64,000 nt of DNA, from assembly GCA_001931905.2 (NCBI GenBank), contig MSJI02000706.1, positions 52,717 through 116,716 of the forward strand, written 5' to 3'. Origin of the DNA: Cladosporium sp. IMV 00045. Lineage: Eukaryota > Ascomycota > Dothideomycetes > Cladosporiales > Cladosporiaceae. Within the stretch, counting starts at the first letter, position 1, and each line of letters starts with the position of its first letter. The notes beneath the pieces are model-generated. The model did not search any database, was not told where the DNA came from, and was given only the letters and a program-made list of their open reading frames with translations. Position numbers and translations under genes: made by a program. Positions 1 to 9,457 of the stretch are shown in pieces.

Positions 1-805
1 CGGTTTTCACATGATGAAGTCCCGGGCACAGGACTTCGCGGATCAACGTGTACGAAGCGTTTGGACCGCCTTTTGGCAAACATCGACACGACCGCGCACT
101 CTCCCTCTCCCCTGCAAGCTCACCAATCTTCTGACAAATATGAAAATAGTGGTACTTCTGTCAGGGAGTGAAAGTCATCCCCTGTTCATTCGTATTCAAC
201 AAGCAGCCGGGCTGGTCGAAAGCCAAACTTTGCAGATCTGAGACATTCTACGCCCCTTGTCTCAGACATCGCCTCCTTCGTTGCTAAGCTATACACACGA
301 TTGCCACTACATTCAGCTACGCTGCGTCCGCCAATACTACAGATGTGTGCACCAAGCCCGATGATGTCCTCGCCATGGCTTCAAACCTCACCCCTTGGAG
401 GCACCAAAGTTTGGCCAAGTCCGAGGGCTTTCGTTCGACCAGTCTCCTCGACGGCTGGCATCAATGCTCGACTATACTAGCCGTTGAACTTACTCGGTCT
501 CTTCATGGCGGCAGGGCGGGGTGGTGGGTTGGCTACTCGAGACAAAAGGAGGCAGGTCATGGTGAGGACGGACGGCCTTCTGAATATGCTCAATGGGAAA
601 CTCTTATATGAGGCATGCCTGTCCCATTCCTCATGGATGTAAGTTTTCATTCGTTTTCTTCCAACCGACTTGACCATATACGCTCGTTACAATCTATTTG
701 AAGGATCTTGAGATACCGTCATCGCCCGGATATATCTACCGTTTCTTCTTCAACCGTTCCATCGTTTGATTCAAATCTCTTGCCCGTTGGGGGCGTAGGC
801 CAACC
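1..805. other. 5' edge, no gene recognised
   Basis: Only short overlapping open frames occur here and none has a recognisable motif or a conserved codon pattern. The last few hundred bases lie directly upstream of the chitinase-like gene and probably hold its promoter and 5' leader. Confidence 0.5.
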
Positions 806-2232
806 ATGTCCTTCTTCAACACCCTCACATCTGTTCTCTTCGCTCTCACAATAACAACCACAACAACAACATGGGCCCTCCCCTACCCAGTACCAAGACC
901 CAACTCAATCCTACGCGCCCAAGACTCTTCCCCCTCCACAGCCGCCGCTCCACCACGTCTAGTAGCCTACATCCAAACCTTCAAAGACGTCAACGGCGGT
1001 CCCTTATCGCTTCTACCACTTCTGGAAGAGAACACAGGCGTCACGCACGTCCTCCTCTCGGCCGTGCACCTCAACGAGCAACCAGGCGAAATCACCCTCA
1101 ACGACCACAGCCCGGACGACCCAATGTACAACGACATGTGGGCGGAAGCGAAGCAATTGCAGGAAGGCGGGATTAAAGTCATGATGATGCTCGGCGGCGC
1201 GGCGGGCGGAACTTATCAAAGATTAAGCGGCGATGACGAGACTGTGAGTATCTCTTTCACTTAACCATACCAACATCCCAAAAGAAAACTTAACTAACTC
1301 CACCACAGTTCTTCTCCTACTACAACCCCCTCCTCGCCCTCCTGAGAAAATACTCCATCTCCGGCCTCGACCTGGACATCGAAGAATCCGTCCCCATCAC
1401 CACGCCCCTCCGCCTCCTGCGCCAACTGCACACCGACCTCGGCCCCGACTTCCTCCTGACCATGGCGCCCGTCGCCTCCGCCCTCCTGCCCGGCAGCAGC
1501 GGCTCGGGTCTGCACGGCTTCTCGCAGCTCGACATGGACGCTCAAGCAACTGAACCGTCCCGCCCGAATGGGAAATTGGTGAACTGGTATAATGCCCAGT
1601 TCTACAATGGCTGGGGCGATGCGAGCAGCACGGACATGTACGACGAGATCGTCGGTGAGGGTGGATGGTCCGCTGATCGGGTTGTCATGGGCGTTTTGAC
1701 GAATCCGGGAGATGGTGGGTCCGGGTTTGTCGGTTTGGAGACGTTGAAATCTGTTCTAAGGAGTTTGAGCGCGAAGCATGCGGCTTTTGGGTGCGCGATG
1801 GGGTGGGAGTATTGGGCTGCAGGCACGGGGGATGGGTTGGAGAAGCCTTGGATGTGGGTTAAGGCTTTGGGGGAGGTTATTTCTGGCGCTGGTGCTGGAG
1901 GATCAAACGCTGAGGAGGCGACTTCTTCTACACCTTCGCCGCCGACTGCTTCGAATGGTACGGCGACGAGTGCAGGAGAGCCGACGGAGAGTAGTCCTGC
2001 CGCTTCTTCCTCCTCGCCTCCTTCAAGACCCAGGAGAGATCCACCCACGCCATGGCCTTCGCAAATGCAGCAGTTGGAGTCCGTAGGGGCGGGCCATTGG
2101 GACAGCGTACGAGCGCTGAATATGACAAGCGGACAGCTAGGCCCGGCGGGAGATCTTTTGGGTGTTACGGATTTGTTGAATGGTATTTTGGGTCAGGTCG
2201 ATGGGGTGTTGGGGTCGCTGCCTTTGGCTTAG
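806..2232 (+). CDS. Secreted GH18 chitinase-like glycoside hydrolase
   Basis: The CDS is join(806..1243, 1309..2232), 453 aa. The 65-bp intron has a GTGAGT donor, a TAACTAAC branch site and a CACCACAG acceptor, and splices in phase. Residues 1-24 form a Thr-rich hydrophobic signal peptide. The GH18 barrel shows the LGGAAGG strand and the catalytic motif GLDLDIEE near residues 165-172, a DxDxE pattern in which Glu171 would be the acid/base. The C-terminal third (from about residue 350) is Ser/Thr/Pro-rich, suggesting an O-glycosylated linker, and ends in a hydrophobic stretch that is not a convincing GPI signal. GH18 enzymes hydrolyse chitin or the chitobiose core of N-glycans; endo-N-acetylglucosaminidase activity is the main alternative. 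No carbohydrate-binding module was recognised. Confidence 0.85.
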
Positions 2233-2922
2233 CGGGATTGTGGTGTTCCATGTTGTTTCGTGTGATTTCTTCGCTAGATACCCATTCGTCATTGGTTTGG
2301 CATTTTTGTACAATATCGTTTCATCTGCTCATGCGTTTCCCAGATGTGTCTCGACTGTGCTGCTCTTGATACTTTTTCTACAATCAATCTGACATTTTTT
2401 TTTTTTCTTGATATTACTTGCCAGATAAACAATTCGCGATTTGATTTGAAGTTGGATGTATTGGTACCTGCATTTGACGTTACGTTTGTGGGCTATAAGA
2501 GGGCTCGGTATACTTGCTGCTATGATACATGTTCTACCTCCTATCGACTGACTTGTATTGTTGGTTTAAGATCCAGCCTTCCTGAGTCGTTCGTAAACCA
2601 AGCATGAAGATGCGCACGAGGCCAAAGGGGTCATCATCATTTATGTATGCCTCAGGCAGAAGACCCTGCAGGACTGAGATCATCTCATCTGAACCCCTCG
2701 ATCTCTGACGTCGCCAATCGTCACTCCCTTCGCACGGCAAAATCAACAATGCAGGGAGTAGTGACGGGCATGGCCACCTGCCACAGCATCATGGATTGCG
2801 ATGTTGTGATGGTGAGACTATTCATCCGCGGCATCCACCACCACTTAAAACGGTAAAGAACGATTCACTGCCAACCCGCCCTTTCCCCTCTTATATTCCC
2901 TTCCCCATACCCTTCACCCTCC
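2233..2922. other. Intergenic, 3' end of GH18 gene and promoter of next gene
   Basis: AT-richer sequence with T runs (about 2397-2407) and no recognisable coding frame. It should hold the GH18 terminator and, on its right, the pyrimidine-rich leader of the NTF2-like gene. Confidence 0.5.
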
Positions 2923-3900
2923 ATGCGTCCCTTTGCACCACAACTCGCCCGCGCCACCAACAGAACCACGGCATCCTACCCAATAGCTCAATCAGCAGCT
3001 GGATATTTCACTACAGGCCACAGCACCAACGCCACTCCCGCCCAAGAACAAGCCAGAATGTCTTCCACCAACGCCGGCGAGCTGAAGCTCGAGAGCACTG
3101 ATATTAAAACTGCGCCTGGCGTTGAGCTCAGCAGTGACCAGAGGACCATTGTCTCATCGGTGCTGGACCTTTTCGCTGGTAGACCCTCGCTCGCGAAACT
3201 GCAGCTCTGGAAGGACGATGCTGTCTTCGCCGATCCTATCACTATCGCCGAAGGAAGGAAGCAGTACGAACCTCAATGGGTATGCACTACTTGAGAGCAC
3301 AGCCACGTTTCCCAACGACAAAACTAACAAATATCGCAACAGTACGGCCTCCAAGCCGCCTTCTCCGAAATCGAGCGCAAATCGCACACGGTCACCTCCT
3401 CGGGCAACCCGATCTCGCTCGACATGAGCACCCTGTACAAGGTCAAGGGCATCGGCAAAGAGACGACGATCAACAGCAAGATCAACATTTTCGTCGAGGA
3501 CGGCAAGATCTCGCGCGTCGAGGACAAGTGGGACGGCAAGCTGCCGGACTCCAGCATCGCCAATGTACGTAAAAACTGGTCCAACGCCATCAGCCCGGTC
3601 TTCTGGGGCAACTACGCTTTCGGCTGGTGCTACACGGGCGTCGTGCTCGTCAGCGACACTTTTGTCGGGAGGGTGAGAGAGCTGTGTGGTTTTATTTCTT
3701 CTTCCGCCCGTGTTGAACAAATCTTCTACATGCATCCTCTTATCCTTTCCTTCATCGGGCATATCTTGCCCCCGGCCTTTCTGATCATCCGTGCTAACGA
3801 TTCTTCTTCCCAGGTTTTCCGCAACCTCAACTCCGTCACTGTCCCCAAATTCGTCGGCGTGCCCAAGAACGCCGAGGAAGACGCCAAGCGCGGCAACTAG
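2923..3900 (+). CDS. NTF2/SnoaL-like conserved fungal protein
   Basis: Best model: join(2923..3279, 3343..3564, 3814..3900). Intron 1 (63 bp) has donor GTATGC and acceptor GCAACAG. Intron 2 is ambiguous: donor GTACGT at 3565 gives a C-terminus reading IAN-VFRNLNSVTVPKF, while donor GTGAGA at 3673 gives an extra 36-residue segment; both use the TTCCCAG acceptor and stay in frame. The sequence has the look of the NTF2-like/SnoaL fold (a region starting with an SVLDLF helix, then DDAVFADP and GIGKETTINSKI strands). The first 45 residues are Arg/Ser/Thr-rich with few acids, like a mitochondrial presequence; MSSTNAG at 3058 is an alternative start. Function unknown. The frame stays open for 106 codons after the TAG stop. 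Confidence 0.7.
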
Positions 3901-4577
3901 GTGTGGCGCGACAACACTGACGGTTCATCGCTGGCCAATCTCAACAAGCGCCTGGGAAAGGGCAGTTTCTCCATGCCTCGACCCAGGCTCAAGAGCATCC
4001 TGAAGAACCACGAGCCCGGTCCCGTTGCCGGTGGAGGTTCGAGGGAGCGCGATTCGGCTGTTTCGACGGCTGTTGCGATGAATCGTCGTGGCTCGGCTGC
4101 GCTCAATGAGGTCGGTATCTCTCCTTTGACTTCGACTTCGCGTTCGTCTTCTGTCGAGTTTGTTCTGGCGCCGGAGGCTCCGCATACATGGAGGGATTCC
4201 TTGACTGCCTGGAGACGATAATGATGCATGATATGCATATAGTATACTTTCTTAATATTCTTTTATTCTCAGTTGGCTTCCTGGTTGCTGCCACTTTCCT
4301 TAAGGTTGAGGCGGTTGATGCTACTGTTATGTTGAGATTGCAGGCAATCGTTTCCGGTCTCGGTTTCGTCACTATCGTTATATCTCGCATGTTGGATGTT
4401 TCGTCGCGGGCTTTTCTCTCTCGTTAATCGAAGTTTGGGTATCGGATGTGTTCATGCATATCTCGTTGGATTGACATGAAGACAGCAAATGATCAACCAT
4501 CTCTTGTCCACTTTCCTATTCTTGCTTTTTCAACATCAGAATTGTCCTCTTCTCTCCCTCCCAAACCGCCCCTCTCT
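3901..4577. other. Open in-frame continuation and 3' region
   Basis: Directly after the TAG at 3898-3900 the same frame stays open to 4221 with Ser/Arg-rich, coding-like sequence (KSILKNHEPG, STSRSSSVEFVLAPEAP). It has no ATG near its beginning. It could be an alternative terminal exon, because the sequence AACTAG before it can serve as an acceptor, or a relic. A 79-codon frame at 4188-4427 with one hydrophobic segment overlaps it and is probably chance. The rest is the convergent 3' side shared with the deaminase gene. Confidence 0.4.
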
Positions 4578-5126
4578 TCATCCCTCTTTAGCATGCCCCT
4601 TAGTAGCAACTTCCAAAATCTCCCCCTCCAACCCACTCGCATGCAACACCTCCACCCCCGCCTCCTCCAACCTCTTCCTCCCCTCATTCTGCCCAACAAA
4701 AGTCTCCGGCTCGCTCACGCCACAAACCACCCTCCCAATCGCCTGCGTCCCATCCCCCCTCTTCAGCCTCAGAATCCTCTCCACGCAAGTCAAATTCCCC
4801 GCCGAGCGCTTGTTGCAAGGCTCCATGGTCGTGTAGAGAATGGTGTCGGTGGGGAGGTGAGGGCCGAGGAGGTCTTCAATCGACTCGTCGCTGTTCTCGG
4901 GCAGTGCGATGTTATGGCTTGATGCCAGTTTCAGGAAACATGTCTGCTCCGCGTGCGTGTTCCCGGGCGCTTCGAGCGTGTAGCCTGTGGCGAGGATGGG
5001 GGGAGTGGAGGAGGGGGAGAAGAGCAGGGCGCCGACGCGGAAATTGGTCGGTTTGGGTGGGGAGTTTTGTGCTGCTTGGAGGGCGAGGCGAAGGTGCTGG
5101 AGGTGGGTTGTGTTGGGATCGGACAT
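4578..5126 (-). CDS. RIB2-type pyrimidine (DRAP) deaminase domain protein
   Basis: Single exon, 182 aa. It has the zinc-dependent cytidine-deaminase fold signature: NTHAEQTC (His and catalytic Glu near residues 58-59) and MEPCNKRSAGNLTC, which supplies the two zinc cysteines. The sequence after it (CGVSEPETFVGQNEGRKRL and LEGEILEVATKGH) resembles the C-terminal deaminase domain of yeast Rib2, which deaminates a ribitylamino-pyrimidine in riboflavin synthesis. Unlike Rib2 there is no pseudouridine synthase domain here, as is common in filamentous fungi where the deaminase is a stand-alone protein. It is divergent from the J-protein gene, with about 340 bp between start codons. A general dCMP/cytosine deaminase is the alternative. 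Confidence 0.75.
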   Translation of the reverse strand: MSDPNTTHLQHLRLALQAAQNSPPKPTNFRVGALLFSPSSTPPILATGYTLEAPGNTHAEQTCFLKLASSHNIALPENSDESIEDLLGPHLPTDTILYTTMEPCNKRSAGNLTCVERILRLKRGDGTQAIGRVVCGVSEPETFVGQNEGRKRLEEAGVEVLHASGLEGEILEVATKGHAKEG

Positions 5127-5468
5127 TTTGTGCTACTCTTGTTCTTGATTCGGGGGATTCGAGATTGGGTGAGTTGCAGTAGAGGATGGATGGCAGGCAA
5201 GTTGCATGTATTGAGTGAGGTGAATTTGACATGTGACAATGACGCACATCCTCGAGACACGCGCTTCTCTTTCCCCCGATCTTCCTTCGCGCCAGCACGC
5301 GTCCTCCCATTCACTTTCACTTTCACTTCGCGACTTGAACCTCACATCAACTTTTTACCTCATCCTGACTCTGTACAAACAACAACAGCTTTCTTCTCAG
5401 CATACGACCAATACAACAACCCAAGCAGCCCCAACAACGAAAACCCACTACCCAAGCAACCCTCCACC
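5127..5468. promoter_or_regulatory. Bidirectional promoter, deaminase / J protein
   Basis: These 342 bp lie between two divergent start codons. The right half is CA-rich and pyrimidine-poor, typical of a fungal 5' leader. No specific operator was recognised. Only its last few tens of bases have a counterpart in copy 2, whose sequence begins at 19660 just after the N gap. Confidence 0.45.
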
Positions 5469-6416
5469 ATGGCCCCCAAAAAATCCTCCAAGCCCTCAGA
5501 AAACGCAGAAGGCGAAGAAGAAGACCTCCTCACAGCCACCACCCCACCCACAATTGACCCCTACGCCGTCCTCTCTCTCGAACCCAACGCGACCGCCTCA
5601 CAAATCAAAACCGCCTACCGCAAAGCCGCACTGCAACACCACCCCGACAAAGCCTCACCCGACTCCCAAGCTTCCGCGCACGCCAAATTCCAAGAAATCG
5701 CTTTCGCGTACGCAATCCTGAGCGACGAGCGACGACGCGCTCGCTACGACGCCACCGGGCGCACGGAAGAGAGTCTCGATCCCGAGGACGGCGACGCGTT
5801 CGATTGGGTCAGCTATTATCGCGAGCAGTACAAAGATGTGGTGACTGAGGATGCGATTGAGAATTTTGCAAACAAATACAAGGGGTCGGACGAGGAGAGG
5901 GGGGATTTGCTCGCTTGGTATGTCAAGTGCGAGGGCGATATGAGGCAGATGTACAGGAACGTCATGCTGTCGGATATGGCGGAGGATGAGGAGAGGTTTA
6001 GGGGGATCATCGACGGCGCAATTGAGAGTGGGGAGGTGGAGGGTTATGAGGCTTATGTGGGCGAGAGTGAGGCGAAGAGGAATAAGAGGGTTGATGCTGC
6101 GAGGAAGAAGAAGGAGAAGGAGGCGAGGGAGGCGGAGAGTCATGCGGAGGATTTGGGGTTGGGGAATAAGAAGAAGAAGGAGAAGAAGGGGAGGAAGAAG
6201 GGGACTGATGAATACGAAGACATGGGAGACCTCGCTGCGTTGATTGGGCAGAGGCAGAAGGGCAGGGCGGAGGGCTTTCTGGCGGATTTGGAGGCCAAGT
6301 ATGCGCCGAGGGGAAAGGCTAAGGGTGGCGCGAAGAGGGAGATGGAGGAGCCTCCTGAAGAGGCGTTTGCGAAGACCGAGGCTGGCAGGAAGAGCAAGCG
6401 GACGAAGAAGAACTGA
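5469..6416 (+). CDS. DNAJC9-like J-domain protein, copy 1
   Basis: Single exon, 315 aa. The start ATG sits in a CACCATGG context; the open frame extends upstream but without conserved sequence. The J domain spans about residues 30-98, with the Hsp70-stimulating HPD at residues 58-60. It is followed by an acidic helical segment (FDWVSYYREQYKDVVTEDAI) and a Lys/Arg-rich C-terminus with repeated KKKEKE, which looks like a nuclear localisation signal. This layout matches DNAJC9, a histone H3-H4 co-chaperone. The N-terminal 19 residues differ strongly from copy 2 (MAPKKSSKPS against MPRTKPSDPS), while the rest is nearly identical. Confidence 0.8.
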   Translation: MAPKKSSKPSENAEGEEEDLLTATTPPTIDPYAVLSLEPNATASQIKTAYRKAALQHHPDKASPDSQASAHAKFQEIAFAYAILSDERRRARYDATGRTEESLDPEDGDAFDWVSYYREQYKDVVTEDAIENFANKYKGSDEERGDLLAWYVKCEGDMRQMYRNVMLSDMAEDEERFRGIIDGAIESGEVEGYEAYVGESEAKRNKRVDAARKKKEKEAREAESHAEDLGLGNKKKKEKKGRKKGTDEYEDMGDLAALIGQRQKGRAEGFLADLEAKYAPRGKAKGGAKREMEEPPEEAFAKTEAGRKSKRTKKN

Positions 6417-6775
6417 TTAGGTTGGAGAAGTGTAGACATGCAGCATGTTTAATTTGGTTTTTGGCACTTGAACACTTGACGTAAGGGCATCGGACAGCGA
6501 GGCGTTTTGCTGGGCTTATTACAAGAATGGCATTATCGGTGGCTCATGGATGATTGAACAGATTGGAGAACTTGGGAACATGGCAAGGCAACGCATCAAG
6601 GTACAAAGCACATACAAATGAACAGGGCTTGAACCTCCGCGATTGGGTTTTAGTTAATCAGGCTCAACTTTATCATCTCGATGCGCATCATCAAGGACTC
6701 TATAGTGTCAAAAGAACAAGGATTGAATTGATCCAATGATCAGTAGAAGTACTTTATGCCACACCGGCGTCTGAA
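6417..6775. other. Convergent 3' intergenic, copy 1
   Basis: No coding frame of interest. It contains the 3' ends of the J-protein (+) and methyltransferase (-) genes, and corresponds to 20657-21015 in copy 2 with scattered substitutions. Confidence 0.5.
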
Positions 6776-7804
6776 TCAAATAAAGGGAATACCGGTCCTC
6801 GTGCGCTTTCTGTAAGCATCATAGTCCTTCCCGAAGAATTCGACAAGAGAGCGCTCCTCAGCTGCAAAGGATTGTCAGTACACATTCAGATTTTGATCTA
6901 AATAACACGGCAGAAACTCACACTTGATCCTATCATTGAAGAAATGCCACAGCACGCCCGCAAAAGCCAGCAAGCAAACCTTGTTACCCACCAACAACTG
7001 CGTCCCAATCGCCCACCAGAAGAAGGCGAAATACGAGGGGTGCCTGGAGAAAGCGTACACGCCCGTCGTCACGAGCTCGTGGTCGTCTTTCTTCGCTTTC
7101 TGCGGGATGTGATTGAAGTTCGTGCCCGCGGTCGCCATGGCCAGGCTTCTCGTCGCCTGCCCGAAGATGACCAGGAAGAGGCCCAGGCCGATGGTGAAGG
7201 CGTTCACGAACTTGGCTTGGTAGGATGGGAAGAGGAAGTTGGAGACCATGACTTCGAGTAGGGCGCAGCTGTGGGCGATGTTGTACGACGTGCCGTTGGT
7301 GAAGAGTAGGAAGCTGGTGGCGCGGGCTTCGGGAACGTTGAAAGTCGCTGTGGTCCAGTATTCGAGGAAGTGGAAGAGGCTCAGGCTGGAGATGAAGGCG
7401 AACACACGCCAGACCGGATTGTTGTGGTAAGCGGTTTGGGCTCCGAGGATCAGAGAGGCGGCGAGAGCGAAGCCGAGCCAGAAGGATTGCAGACCGATGC
7501 TTGAGAGGGATCTTTTGCCGCCGGGGAAGAGACTCGAATCGTATGGGAGAGGCTTGCTGGTGGAAGGGCTTTGAGGTTCAGAGTAATCGTTGTCGCTTTT
7601 GTTATCATCATCTACATCTTTGCCTGGACCGTGAGTAGTGGTGGCACCGGTGTTGGTGGTCGAGTTGAGTTGACCATTTGCATTTTGGTTGGCAGAGTTC
7701 CTTCTTGGAAGGGCGGAAGAAGAGCCTGAGATTCGAGCCATGGTTTCTGTGGCCTCTTCTCGCGGATGTCGCATGGTGAGGTGGATGTTGTGTCGCGAGT
7801 CCAA
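6776..7804 (-). CDS. ste14: Protein-S-isoprenylcysteine O-methyltransferase (Ste14/ICMT), copy 1
   Basis: complement(join(6776..6861, 6922..7804)), 322 aa, one 60-bp intron (GTGAGT...TTGCAG). It methylates the C-terminal prenylcysteine of CaaX proteins such as Ras and a-type pheromone, in the ER membrane. Several hydrophobic segments (about residues 95-150 and 175-215) are followed by the ICMT catalytic C-terminus: TTGVYAFSRHPSYFAFFWWA, then FFNDRIKSEERSLVEFFG and the ending RTRTGIPFI. Splicing restores this ending, which the unspliced frame loses. Start choice is uncertain: later Mets (MRHPREEA, MARISG) could be used, and the first about 90 residues are low-complexity and polar. It is divergent from the NFKBIL1-like gene, 250 bp apart. 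Confidence 0.88.
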
Positions 7805-8054
7805 GCCGGCGAGGGGCTGTTATACGAGATGTTGTTTTGCATGTGAAACGCCGGAAACGTCAGACCTGTGCGGCTCTGCCCTTACGCGCGACAATATTAA
7901 GCTCAAGCTCGTGCATTAGCGTCATCAGATAAGATTGAGCTTATCGTCTCGCTCGAGCGTCACTTCTTTACTATTGTACTTCCGTGTAAATATACATTTG
8001 CTCCCGCCATCTTCCTCGCACAACGATGCGCCTATACAGAATACCCTTTCAACC
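7805..8054. promoter_or_regulatory. Bidirectional promoter with inverted GATA sites, copy 1
   Basis: From 7809 to 7935 the sequence is identical, base for base, to copy 2 (22049-22175), which is stricter conservation than in the flanking coding exons. It ends in an inverted pair GATAAG (7928-7933) and CTTATC (7940-7945), the core recognition sequence of GATA zinc-finger factors. It drives the methyltransferase gene leftward and the NFKBIL1-like gene rightward. Confidence 0.6.
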
Positions 8055-9275
8055 ATGCCATCAATAGCGGAGAGCAAACGTCAAGTTGCAGAAGGTCTGT
8101 CAAACACGAACACCGACCACGATGCCATCCTCGCCAGCCTCCACGACGAGATCGACAGACACAACCGCGAAACGAAAGAACGACGAGAGAGTAGGAGAGA
8201 TTCTCACAAGCGACGAAGAAAACACGACGATCACGATCACGACTCTAAACACCATCCTCGCGACAAGCACCTGCGTTTCCGTTTCAAATCCGGCGTGAAA
8301 GAGCCCTCGCCCAAACGCTCCAAACGTTCCAAACGATCACACACCACCCACGACTCAGAAAACAACAATAATGACACCAACTCAGAAGAGCCATCACCAG
8401 CCCACCCCTTCCCTCGCGAACCTGCCGACCCCGACGCCCCGGCACAAGAAACCAACAGCGCCGGCTTCCGGACCTCCCTCTTCGATGCTCTCGCCGACGA
8501 CGAAGCCGCCGCCTACTGGGAATCCGTATACTCGCAGCCCATACACATTTACAGTCGACCCGCCGCCGCGCAAATGCCTTCGGGCGAGCTGCAGGAAATG
8601 GACGACGAGACGTACGCGGCGTACGTGCAGCGGAAAATGTGGGAGCGGATGAACCCCGAGGTTGTCCTTGAGCAGGAGCGCATGGAGAGGAAGAGGCGGG
8701 AGGAAGCGGAGGCGAAGGCGAAGAGGAAAGAAGAATTCGTGCACAAGAGGAGGAGAGAGGCTTGGGAGCGTGCTGGGAGAGCGAGGACGAGTGATGACGA
8801 GGAGTTCGAGTATGATTACATGTTCGGCGATGAGCGCGAGGACGCACGGGGAACTTCACGGACAAAACCGAGGACCTCGTCATCTTCATCTTCAGCGCAG
8901 GGAGAGGAAAAGCTCTACGCCCTCGCCTGGACCTCCTACCTCTCCGCCTGGGAAGCTCTCAAACTCGCGCTCGCGAACCCATCTTCCACAACAACCTCCC
9001 CACCGCCACCACCCTCAAAACGCATCCCCTGGCCCACTCTCCAAAACCGCCCAGCGACAAGACCCCATATCGAAGCTTTCATGCGCCACGCTCCAACCGA
9101 CGGCGGCGGTAGACTACAAGCCCTCAAAACAGAGCGCGTGCGCTGGCACCCAGACAAAGTACAGCAGCGCTTCGGCGGGGCGGTGGACGAGGGGACGATG
9201 AAAGTCGTCACGGGTGTGTTTCAGGTTGTCGATGGGCTGGTTGAGGAGGAGAGAAAGAGAGCGAGTCGGGAATGA
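8055..9275 (+). CDS. NF-kappa-B inhibitor-like protein 1 (NFKBIL1-like), copy 1
   Basis: Single exon, 406 aa, starting at MPSIAESK, which is conserved in copy 2. The N-terminal third is Arg/Lys/His/Ser-rich with RS-like runs, and the middle is a charged helical segment (VVLEQERMERKRREEAEAKA) likely to form a coiled coil. The C-terminus has KTERVRWHPDKVQQRFGG followed by VVTGVFQVVDGLVEEERKR, a J-like terminal module shared with NFKBIL1. The ankyrin repeats of the animal protein are not visible. Animal NFKBIL1 is nuclear and linked to RNA processing; the role in fungi is unknown. Confidence 0.72.
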   Translation: MPSIAESKRQVAEGLSNTNTDHDAILASLHDEIDRHNRETKERRESRRDSHKRRRKHDDHDHDSKHHPRDKHLRFRFKSGVKEPSPKRSKRSKRSHTTHDSENNNNDTNSEEPSPAHPFPREPADPDAPAQETNSAGFRTSLFDALADDEAAAYWESVYSQPIHIYSRPAAAQMPSGELQEMDDETYAAYVQRKMWERMNPEVVLEQERMERKRREEAEAKAKRKEEFVHKRRREAWERAGRARTSDDEEFEYDYMFGDEREDARGTSRTKPRTSSSSSSAQGEEKLYALAWTSYLSAWEALKLALANPSSTTTSPPPPPSKRIPWPTLQNRPATRPHIEAFMRHAPTDGGGRLQALKTERVRWHPDKVQQRFGGAVDEGTMKVVTGVFQVVDGLVEEERKRASRE

Positions 9276-9457
9276 TTATGATCTTTGGCGTGGAGAATAG
9301 GTAGTTTGCCAATTTTATCCTTGTTCTTCTCATGACCCGGTCCCGGTCTGAGGGGTAATGCTACATACGTAATTTCGTTGATTGACCTGGTTCCTTTGTC
9401 TCTAATTAACAGTCCCTTTGCGAGGATCATAATACATCTCCTTCACCCAACTCAACA

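Noticed and set aside
4188..4427. 79-codon frame with a hydrophobic segment
   Set aside because: Lies in AT-rich 3' sequence, overlaps another frame, no conservation evidence.
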